A stretch of 64,000 nucleotides of DNA. Origin: Mansonella perstans. Lineage: Eukaryota; Nematoda; Chromadorea; Rhabditida; Onchocercidae. The stretch is taken from NCBI GenBank assembly GCA_037074765.1, contig JBAMDO010000009.1, positions 62,001 to 126,000 on the forward strand, read 5' to 3'. This document shows positions 1-11,500 of the stretch, in pieces. The translations under genes were made by a program, and so were the position numbers. Within the stretch, counting starts at the first letter, position 1. Every line of letters starts with the position of its first letter. The notes beneath the pieces are model-generated. The model saw nothing but the letters and a program-made list of their open reading frames with translations. It ran no database searches and was not told where the DNA came from.

Positions 1-295
1 TGATTCTAATGCAAAAAACTGTTAAAAAGAAATAATGAAATGGAAAAAACAAAAAGCAAAAATATTTTGAAAAAAGAATAAAAATTATAACAATCTTTGA
101 TGAATCATTCATATGAATTTGCCTAAATTTCATAATGAATTCGATGGTGTTGTGAGTTTCACTGAAACAAGCAAATCATTGATCTTTTAAAAGCAAATAA
201 TAAAATTATGGCAATTTTAGTTCTAGCCAATGGTCAATGCTAATAGCCACCACCTAACAGTCTTACTAGGACCAATAATCAGGTTCCTCTTTTTC

Positions 296-302
<7 letters not shown>

Positions 303-326
<24 letters not shown>
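303..326. repeat. (CT)12 microsatellite
   Basis: Uninterrupted CT dinucleotides. On the transcribed strand of unc-53 it reads as AG repeats. Confidence 0.95.
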
Positions 327-327
<1 letters not shown>

Positions 328-1518
328 GTAGTCTCCTATACAAATGACCAAAAGGATATTGGAAGTATGAGTCATGTCCTAAATTCAAATTATTGGTCAT
401 AGCTTATAGTGAGCTGAAATCAAAGAGATAGAAAAATGGTGGGCCTATAATTTTGACTAGAATTATCGACATCACTTAGCCTACTTTAAAGTCTTTGTAA
501 TCGCAAATAACTAATTATCTGCACTGATTCATATGATTTAAACTGCATTTGCATTGAAAGTATCTTTTGAAGTGATGGTAAAGCCTAAATTTTGCATTCA
601 TTAAGAAATAATCTCATTCATATTTATTTTATAAACTAAGCAAGTAGAGGCATACAATTGTAACTAATTTTAATTTTTTTTTAGAATTAAAACATGATCA
701 ATTAACTTGTGAAAGTATTCTATAATTAATTTATTATTGATAATTTATTCATTAAATCAAGATATGAACCAATTCGATTAATAAATGATGAATTCAATTC
801 AGTTAGGTATTCATGCATTATATGACAAAGAATGTTTTGATTTCATTCTTCTCTTTTGATGCTTCAAAACAAATAAGTTAATAGTAAATGAGGAAGAAGC
901 ATCGATGAATAAGTTTATTTGCTCAAAAATGAAATAAATAAATGCATAAGCATACATTCCCACCTCACAGTCATCCCATTATCATTATTCCGTTAATTGA
1001 TGGAACAATTAAGCATTATTGTCATTATGCAATCGAATCATTTTGCATAATATTATAAAAACAATAGATAAATGCTATTATACATAACAAATTGCGCATT
1101 CTCTTTTCCACCAAAATATGAATGGCATGTTGAAAGAGCTACTCTCTGATTGTTAGTTGAAAATGAATAAAATGAAAGATGTTAAAAAAGAAATCAAATG
1201 CTAGTGAAAACATTGAAAGAAAGCGAAAGGTCTATTTTTGGACGGAAAACAGAAAATATTTCCAATTGTTGGCAAATTTAGAATTTTAGAAAGAAATTCA
1301 AAACTTTTTTTCATTAGATTTTGCAAAATTTTCATAAAATAACTGCTAGTAAATAAATGGCAATTTTTAATTCGCACAATTTTATTGTGTTGAAAAGTAG
1401 CAACATGATAGGACAAATGACGAGAACAAAAAGAATAAGAGAAGTTGATTGTTGATAAAGCGGATTTCAAATTGACTGAAAAAGAAAAATGAATAACTTT
1501 ATTGAAAAAATGAAGAAA

Positions 1519-1540
1519 AGAGAGAGAGAGAGAGAGAGAG
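1519..1540. repeat. (AG)11 microsatellite
   Basis: Uninterrupted AG dinucleotides, complementary to the CT run about 1.2 kb to its left in the same intron. Confidence 0.95.
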
Positions 1541-2379
1541 GAAAAATGGATAGGACCGAGACGAGCTGATGATGAGAATGTTGAAAACGGATAAACAAAA
1601 TAAATACGGAAAAGTAAACAAAATTTGAAAAAATGATGAGAATCAATTAGTATGCATTGCTTATTGAAGGGAATTACCGATGATATTTGATATTTAGCCA
1701 GATTTGACCAGATGACATTTTATATTTTTGGTGATACATGGAAAATAGTTTCGATTAAATCATATTCTACAAAATATTCATAAATATTTGTAATTAATTT
1801 ATCACTGCTGAAATTCTGTGAATGCTATCAATTTCATTGTTTCATTCCCCTCACAAAGAAATAATTTTAGAAAAGAAGAAGAAATCTTTTTGCAAATTAA
1901 AAAAGGGAAATAAATGAATTCTTTTCATTTCGTTTACTGGGTACAAATATCTGTAAATAATTTATCGCTAATAAGTTGAATTTTTTCCGTAAATAAAACT
2001 GCCACATAAATATTACACAAGAAATCAGTCAATTCTTTGATTAATTCATTTAATTTAGTCAGATTTCCTTTTAAATGATTCAGATCAATGAAAGAAATAA
2101 ATGAATGTAGAAATAACATTTAAAAATTTCCACCATGAAAAAAAAATTTTGAAAAAAAATTGGATAGAAATAGAAGAAAAAGAGATCATTCCAGTGAATA
2201 TGTCTTTTAGTAATTTAGTACATCAAATGCAAAATTATTTCCCATACAACTACGACTTTTTTATTCGTTTTTTAACTTAAAAAAAAAAAAAAACTTTAGC
2301 TTTTGATTATTTAGATATTTTGAAATAAGCAAAATTTTTCACTAATTTAAATCAAATGATTAAGAAATGATGAACAAAC

Positions 2380-2509
2380 CTATCATTGAAATCATGATTA
2401 CGTTGCCGCATCGAATCCCTCACCGCTTCAAGTCCTTCTTTGAAACGTGCCTGCATTTTACGAGCGTATACTGTAATTCCGCCTTCACTCATATAACCAT
2501 TGCTTACAT
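2380..2509 (-). CDS. unc-53: unc-53 exon 17: NGYMSEGG motif, last exon in the window
   Basis: Residue 812 (split Asp) and residues 813-854, plus two bases of the next codon (AG, so Arg or Ser). The acceptor is TTATTCCAG and the donor GTTTGT. It encodes VSNGYMSEGGITVYARKM followed by QARFKEGLEAVRDSMRQ and RNHDFND. It matches UNC-53 SSGYTSDAGVAMCAKMREKL and is closer to vertebrate NAV SGYMTDGGLNLYTRSL. The Lys/Arg/Glu-rich tail may be helical. In C. elegans a conserved SSSLSSGISD stretch follows; I did not find it in 1-2379, so the next exon lies outside the window. Confidence 0.96.
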
Positions 2510-5500
2510 CTGGAATAAAAAAGTTCCGTTTTTTAAAAAAGTATCAAAACTTGTCAGTTTTTTACAATAATTTTCGCATTCCATCATTTAATGAGAGGTA
2601 TGCAAATATGTGCATGAGATTCAGTTAAATGATTCAGATAAATTTTTGAAATTTTTCAGGATGAAAATGAAAATATAAAGAAAGCACTCTCATTTTTCTC
2701 TATCTGTCAATTCAAGTATATTGAAATAAATTATATATGCGGCTTATGTGGAGCTCGTTGAAAAAATCCTTCTGTTTGAATACTTTCGCAATAATTAGTA
2801 AGTGATTTCGTGCCAAATAGTAATAAATTTTATGTTAACCAGTTATTGATTTCATGTCAACTGCTTTGCTCTTTTTTAGATTCTTTACAGCACTCAATAG
2901 TTTTTACGAAATACTCTACTGCGAAATATATAAAAACAGCAGTGCATTGTTGCAAAAAAAGAACAAATATAAAGAAACTGTTTCATATTTTTTTTCATAA
3001 TTTCAAAATAGAATTTCAAAAATTTTATTGATGCATCAGAAATGTTGAAGTTGACTCAAATACTAAAGCACTTCTGGAATAAAGCAGTAAAAATTTTTGA
3101 TTCAGAAATCAAATGATAAATTATTGTTTGATGGTATAATTTCATTATAAAACTCATTTAATTTCATCACATATTTATTTCTCAACAAGTTTAATTGAAC
3201 CATTCATAAATTGCTAATTAATTTTAAAAAAAAAATCAGCACTTATTCAGTTAAAATCAAGAACAGAAACATAATCCAAGATTTTTCCTTATGATCTCCA
3301 ACTCATTTTATTAAATTAATTTTTGATAATTTTGAGAAATAGCTGTGAAATGCTTTTTCTTTTAAATTGCAAAATTCGATTTTAATATTTGTCTTTTGAA
3401 TGTGTTTTCTTTTAAAATTTATAAAATGCAAGAGTTTTGAATAAATTTACAATATTCCATTTTTTTTCAGATCTGCAATCAATGCAGTAATTATAACAAC
3501 TTATCACTCTTATAGCTGTATCTTCAAGCATAAATAAAAGCCGAAAACAATATGGCCATGGGACAAAATTTGAATGATTTTGTGATTTTAAAAACATTTC
3601 CAACATTTCTGATATATTACAGTAATTTTTTAACTTTATGTAATAAATCTTGTTTAGAAAAAAAAGAAAAAAGTTTGTCAGATAAATCAAAAAGAAGATT
3701 GTTAAAGTGATGAGGAAAAACAGATGACAGATGACATCTTTTGGTAGCACTGAAATGTCACCTTCAACTTTCTTATTGTTCGTTGCACTCCGCGCATAAT
3801 TGTCATCATCATTAACTGGAATGATTGCTAACCTTTTCACCTTTATCGGTTCCAAAGAAGTTATTACCGAAAGGGAAGGCTAAATGATGAATAGAAGCTG
3901 AAGACTCACTTAATGTACTTGTTGATTGCCTTCAAACATGAACGCATAGAACATTTTTAAAGGTTATTTCATCGCTTCAACAATACAAATCAAAAATTAT
4001 TTTTACGTTCTTTTCCCATTAGAAAAAATGAAACAAGAAATTTCGATTTATAATGAATTCTTTGATTATTACTCATATTTAACATCATTTAAGCACATAT
4101 TTCATTAAATTTCAATTCGATTTTCCCCATTAATTTATTCATTTGCTCAATTTTCACATCAACTTAACGATGAAAACAACACAATTCACTTTTATTTCAC
4201 TGCCGAAGTGATCTGCGGTTAAATAATTTTGACGCGCAATGACTCCAAAACAGGAAACAAAAAAAACCTAAACCAAAAAATGCAAAACAAAAATGACACT
4301 TTCACTAAAAACAACAAGCCTCCACAAGAATAAACAATAATAAAACAAACGAGAGACCCCAAATGTATAAAAAGAACGTGCAAAAACCACAAAAGACGCT
4401 AACTAAAGAACAAAAAAACAAACAAATTTCAAAATTATTAGTAAATTAACCTTAAAAATCATAACCATAAACTCACTTACCGCAAGGTAAACAAATCAAA
4501 AAAAAATGAAAAACAATTCACTAAACAAAAGACGAAAAAGTCCAGAACCTTTTTTGTCTAAATAAAAAATTCTGAAATGAATTGAAAGATCAAGATGACA
4601 AACGACCTAATCACAGACAATGAATGACTCTGAAAATACACTAAATCTCCCAGAGAAAAACTGAAAAACAATCCAAATGAGTTAAACATTTGGTTTTCAA
4701 ATTTGAACTAATTCAGCAAGTTAAATACTTGAAAGATCTAAAAAAAGTTTCAAAAGTAGTAAAAATAATTCAAAGTCCAAATCTCAAGATCTGCAATTGC
4801 AGATGTTAAAAACATGAATATCCATACATATGTAATAAAAATTAAAACTGAAAATGAGAAATTTTCGCGAGATATTTCATTTTAATTAATATTTAAATAC
4901 CAAACTATGTATAAATACACTGTAGAAGTGCTGTATGGCATGGAAAAGAGAATGGAACTTATAAATAAAATACCTGAACACACCGCAATGCAACTTTCTA
5001 AAGGACCTCACACAAAAAAACTTGTGCGAAGCAAAAAAACAGAATCAAAAGAAACTCCCTAAACGTAAGGTAGCCATAGGCAAAACCGCAAAAAATCCCA
5101 TAAATTATTTCTAATCTTAAAGTATAGTAGAAATGAGCTACCCAAAATACGTATCATAGTATCACTACATTTAAGTAGCAGCGCTTAAAATAATTCCTCC
5201 TAAATCACCGAGCTAAAAAGAAAAATAAAACTATAAGTTCCACATCAAAAGGCTAAATTTTAGGCCCAAAAAAAGTTCCTAATCAATCGAAAAGTTTAAT
5301 AGCTCTAGGAAAGCAATAATTATGGTAGAAGCCTGAAATAAGTTCGAGTATCGATGTCTATGCCGCAGTACACATGTGATGCTCCAGAAGTTCCCAAAAC
5401 AGCAATTTGAATAGAAGCAAAAGTCAGCAACAACACTAAATGGAATAGAAGAGAGAAACGAAAGTTATGGAAATCTTTTCTTCTTTAATGTTTAGATGAA

Positions 5501-8500
5501 GGATTAAACATAATATAAACTTCAATCATCCTTTACCATTAATTTATTAAATAATCAACAGATTTCCATAATTTCTTTTGTTTTTTGGTTTTTGTTGTTA
5601 ATTTTGTTGCTTTTACTTTCACTACTACTACTACTACTATATTAAAAATAATGACACCATTATTACTACTGATGCTACTCAACTACTACCACCAAAACTA
5701 CTGCTATTACTACTCAATTATTACCAGAATTAGACCTCGCAGTGTTTGTTGTCAATTTATAGGGTATCAATCACTGTTACATTATTCGAGACATGCCTAT
5801 TTAGAGGAAAAAAGTAAAAGGAATGAAAACGATGGCTTAAAGATAGAAATTCCTTTCATAGTTGTTTACAGCTGGAGCATTTTGAATTGACAAAAGAGGA
5901 GTTAGTCTATCAAATTTGTCGAATGCACTTTGAAGAATACAATGCAGCAAATTTAGAAAGCTAAGCTAACACTTCTATTAATTTAAGAACAGAATTAATT
6001 GCAGTATTTTCCGGTTCAGTCCTAACTTTCCGTTTCAGTACATTTCGGTAAATGTTTTAGAAACAGATGCAAAAAGCAAATTATTAATACGCTAATCCAA
6101 AAAAAAAAAACATTTTCCGATTATGCATTTTAGTAGTACACTTTTCAATTTCATTTTCTTAATATTTAAAAATTGGTTCTGTTCTTAACTGTATATTCAT
6201 TTTTCCTTTTTATGTGCAAATTTTATCCCAGTTTTCTCTATTATCAAGCAGAAAATTGAAATTGCATGATACTTACCAGTCATTGATAATTCTGGAATAG
6301 TGATATTCCCGGCAAATAACGATTCACCTTCGGATAAATAACCGGAAATACGATGAGGTGCCCCACATCGGATTGTTGTTGAAATAGAATCTAAAGAATC
6401 GTCGCTCGTTGAACTGTCTCGAAATGATCCTACAAGTAATATATATTTATGAAGAGGTTAAGAACAAACCAGAAATGTAAACAAAACAAATGACAAGGAT
6501 AATAAGTGGTAGTATTTGTGATCTTTGACATCAGCTATTTCACACTTTCATCCTCTTCTTACGCTATTTTATTTCATAAATTTTATAAAATTTTGAATGA
6601 AAAATCAATTACGCAGACTAATGCTGCAATAATTCTTCATTAAAAAATTAAGAATTTTTTAAACTAATTGAAAGTAAAATTTAATTTGACAAGGAAAAAA
6701 TGACAGATGGACAACAGATGCAGATCTGAAAAGGTGCTAAATATAGCTCAAGCATTATGAATTAAATTTTAATCACTGCTCTACAGCTGGATAAAATTAA
6801 CAGCTAATAATAAATGAGATTTGTAAAGTTGTAGTGTTGATTTGATTAAACCTAACAGTTAGTTAATTAATTATTTAAATTTATCACCAATTTATGGCTA
6901 TTATTAATAACAATTTCCCAGCACTTACTGTTTAAAATCATTAAAAAAGCATTACTCATGATTACTTGATGCATGCACAATAAACACAAACATTGTGATA
7001 GATGTGTTTTGAATATATTCCCTCCTAGACATTAATATGAATTCATACGGAATAAATACAATGATAGCATAGTTAAGCAAAAAAAGAGTCGAAATTTCAT
7101 CTAATTTAAAATAATTTGATGGAAATCAAAAAAACATTTTCTTGAATTTTAAACTAAGAAGTTCCTTCATTTCATTAATTAATTGAAAGACTTTTTTCCC
7201 AGTCATTAGGCGAAATAAACAACGGAAACAAAATCAAATAATTAAATAAAAGTATTTTTTCTTTTTTTGACAAATGGGAAGGGAAAAAAGATTGAGATTG
7301 CTTGTGTATACATATAACTAACTATATAGACAACTCTTTCATTGAAAAAAAGTTTGACATAAGAAGTGACCTCATTACTTGGAGTATTGTATTATGCATA
7401 AACAGTATGTATGCTTTCCATTTAAGTGGTATACAGGTACATAAGTGCTCATGTAGCAATGGTACCCAAATATAGTGGAAAGCACCAATCATACCATCAT
7501 TATTTCATCTAATGACCGTGACAAATATTCATCAAATTTCTCTACAAAACCAATTAATTGCACCGAAAGATTCATTCTCGTTTTTTGTTGCAAGCTACAT
7601 GATATGCCGTTACTTAATAATCACTGCTAGCTGATATCAAATAGCTGTTACTTACTCTATCGGAATAGCTAAATATTTGGCCGGATATTTAGAACTTAAC
7701 AAATTCAATTTTTATATTATAACTTCACGGTTTGTAATAAACTAAAGAATTTTAGATAAAATTTTATTGTCGGTAAAAGATTAAGGCTATAAATTTTTTA
7801 AATTCTGAATACATAAAATTCATCGAGAGCTTAATAAGTAACGACTATACAAACATAGAAGATAAGAAAAAACGAGCGGTGGGAAAACTAAGTGGTGCAG
7901 TTAAGAAAGAAAACTAATTAACTGTAAGTTTTTTCATTAATTTTTCCCTTCTAAATTATAATTCAATATTGACACTTATTATTTACTTCTTATTGGTTCC
8001 TTATATGATGCCACTAAATTTATTAAAAAATTTTAAAAGCACTTAATTAATATCTAGAATTAGATATGGTCTTTGATTTATTTCTTTTATGGTGTCACAA
8101 TTCTCTTAAGATTCTGCTTTATCTGCCCTAAAATTATCATCTAATTTTTGTTTCATTTCTTTCAAAGTAGCAGTTTTTGGGACCTTCAAGAATGAATATT
8201 AATTAGTGTTAATTAATCAATGATTTATAGGGAAAAATTTTCCGAATAAATTAATATCAATCAAATATTTTTATTATACATTTTCTGAATCTCTTCCTTA
8301 TTTCTCTCTTTTTATTCCAAAGAGGAACAGAATATCTGTATAAATATCGTAGTTTTAGAAGCCTATTCATTTCTAATAAACTTGCAAAAAATAACCTACT
8401 ATAGCATTCATGATATCTGTAAAAGAGAATTAACCGAGTCCGGAAGCTACAAAAATTTAATTTCGAAAAAACAATGTAATTGGAAAAAACCACTTCTAGT

Positions 8501-11500
8501 ACCAGGCGAACAAGCATTTTGTCGATATGTTTTCCCATTTCTTATGACGACATTGTAAGGAGACGGTATTAGTGGTATGATTGGTTCCATTGGAGGCACT
8601 CCTTCGAGATCTGATCCCGGAAATGTAGAACTTTTCCTCTTTGAAGGAGTAGCAATTTCCGATGTTGTTACATCACAATTAGAATCAAATGTTGTCTCCA
8701 GGCGACTGTTTGTCCGAGCAGGTGGCATCGGTCTACAAACATGAAATGGTGATGACAGGTACAGTCTAATGATGATGATATGACAAGTAAATTAGAGAAA
8801 TTCAATTGGCCCATCTATAAACAAGAAATTCACAAAAATATATACAAAGCAATATTATAAAAACTATTCATTTATTTAAAGTAATTTAAAACTTACGGAG
8901 CTTTTTTATCTACTGCAACAGTTTTAGTAGTAGAATTATTTGGTAGCGAACTTGTGTTATCAACAGGATTGTATATAACACTAGCATTATCTGAATCACG
9001 ACTTCCTGATGTTGTTGAAGTATCACTTTGACTGCCACCGTCTCAAATTCATAATTTAAGGAACTTAGGTAAAAAAATCTTTCCTAAATTAGCATGTTAT
9101 TAAAAGTAATTAATATAAATTAATCTCCTCCCTCAATATTTTTGAATGTAAAATTAATTAGAAGAGCGAACCAGTGATATTGTTGGGTGCCTGTGGCAAT
9201 TTGATAACTCGATGACTCATCATCGGACTTACAACACCAACTGTTGGACTTTGAGATGGAACAATACCCTTGGTAATTTTAGCTGTTGTAAGCGTTGATG
9301 TGGTATTTCCCATTAATGGTGCATTTGAGTTGGTCACTGCTGCGGTGACCTCAGATTGTTGTCCAGAATCTAGACTGGATGAAAGCAGTTTTGAAGGAAT
9401 TGATTCGTCAGCAATCTGTGAATTTCGAGGAGCATTTGTCGTAGGTGACGTATTTTTACTTAATGATGACGTCTGATGTGTAACTTTTGGTGCTGAGATT
9501 CCTTTCACAGCCAATATTGGCTTTGATTCCTATAATAAATAAAAGATGGTGATCTTATCAATCAATAACAATATAAATACAATCACTAAAACAGTAAATC
9601 TGTATTTGGAAACACAATATGATATTACCATTGTGATTTTAATTAGATGATGATACATGATTAAATTCATGATAAATGTAAAATATCATACATGTGGACT
9701 TGATGGTGGTTGGATTGTTCCACAATTGAAACGATGATTACCGGTAGTGGCATGTTGAAATGTTAAGGCAGACAGTGCTCGGGGTCTTGGGTGATTTGTG
9801 GCACCATTACAGGATGAATTCCTTGATGACGTTGAATTTACACTCATTGAGGATGACTCAGCCGATGAAATGGGTGATGAGCTACCAAAACCGGCGTATG
9901 CCGAATCCTCTTCCGAACTCTTCGAAAATCTACAATAAATATTACCATTGCCCACCCATCATCAATGAATTTAAGAAGATTAAAAATGATCCATTATTTA
10001 ATATAAACATCAATGTGCATATTCCTTCTCTTTCATTTTTTTACCGGATTAATCTGAAATCCTGATTGAAGTCACTAATCTTTTCGATTGTTATAAGAAG
10101 GTGAATGCAAGTCCAAAAGGTTTTCAAATTTTAAAATTGAATAAGGGAAAATTGACGGAACTACTGCTTTTTTAATTTCCTGTTCAAAATTTGCTATTTT
10201 CTTTTTAATCTATTTTATCCAATCTAAATTTATTTCCAGCAAAATGACTCAAATCATAGAAAAATCATTCTGTACGGCATTTGAAATTTGATTTTTAACT
10301 GTGATTTCATTCCTTCTCTAATTAATTTACATTTTTTTAAATTCATTCCTTGCCAATTAAATTGAAATTGATTCGATGAATAATTCGAGAGGATTATTCG
10401 CCTCAAGTTCTCACGTTTTGGCTATTGTTTACGCCGTTGTAACTACTGTCCAAAGTTTTAATCTCATCATATCATCTGGCAATTATATTACAACACGTTG
10501 TAAATAGAGTGATAAACGGCAAGATGGGAGATTATTTTGATATCACTTGATATCACTACCATATTCAGTAAAATTAAATATAAATTTCATAGTGCCATGT
10601 GCTACAGGTTTAGTTTACCCTTAATAACGTGAAAATTATGCTTATATATTTTGAAGCACTTAAAGATTAACCGTTTATTTTTAGCAGGGTCGAGATTTGT
10701 TGATTGTCTTGGTTGAGCACCAGATGATTGAGCACTACGACTGGGTGCTCGTTTAACTCCTTGCAAAGCGGGATTGGAGCAGGAAGATAATGATGAACTG
10801 CTGTGAAATGGTAAACCACTTGCGCGAGGTCCTGTAACCTGTAAACAATACTATCATTGATATTAGTTGAGAAATTAATTAATCTTATAATAGCTTCTTC
10901 TTCCTATCTTCTTTAGTTAAATTTATTTCAAATTTTCATTTAAATCAGACAACAAGAATTTGAACTGGAAAGAAAAACAAATACTAGGTTGAATATCACA
11001 AAACAATCAATAGTTCCCAATATTTCATCCATATTTGAATATTTACAATTTTATATTTCATTTCACATTATAAAAATGTGAAGTAAAACTAAATTATTGA
11101 ACAGCGATAGGCAAAATTTATTTAAATTGTGATTAGTAAAATAAAGAAAAACAAAGAAAAGGAAAGTTAGATTTTTGTCGAGAAATGTTCAAGAAATCTT
11201 AAATATAAGATCATAAACATTACAGAAATTTGGAAGTACATAGAGGAAACAAAGTTAAATTTATAAAATGTCTGATTAAAAGCAAACGGAAAAATGGGAA
11301 AAAACTAGCCATATGTGACAGACCGTGAAATGAAATTAGAAAAAACGTTTTATAAGTGGACTTCTCAACGAAATCGAACATTATGTCTCGGCAATAATTT
11401 CTAAAATCTTATTTTTGTAGCTTTATCTTCCTACGCATATGTTATTTAATCAATTTCATTCCTTATAAACGAAATGAAATTGAGAATTAATACTTATCTG

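Larger units (their letters stand above)
1..2379 (-). other. intron 17 of unc-53, running off the left edge
   Basis: Phase 2. I searched the minus strand for the SSSLSSGISD-like segment expected next and did not find it. Two complementary microsatellites lie here (CT at 303-326, AG at 1519-1540). Remaining sequence is AT-rich. Confidence 0.75.
2510..6276 (-). other. intron 16 of unc-53 (3.8 kb)
   Basis: Phase 1. Holds the candidate cassette exon at 3762-3815 and a CTA-rich simple repeat at 5620-5720. The A-rich stretch 4190-5400 has lower complexity and no coding signal. Confidence 0.82.

Noticed and set aside
5585..5890. Plus-strand open frame of 101 codons rich in Thr and Tyr
   Set aside because: It is a by-product of the CTA microsatellite it overlaps.
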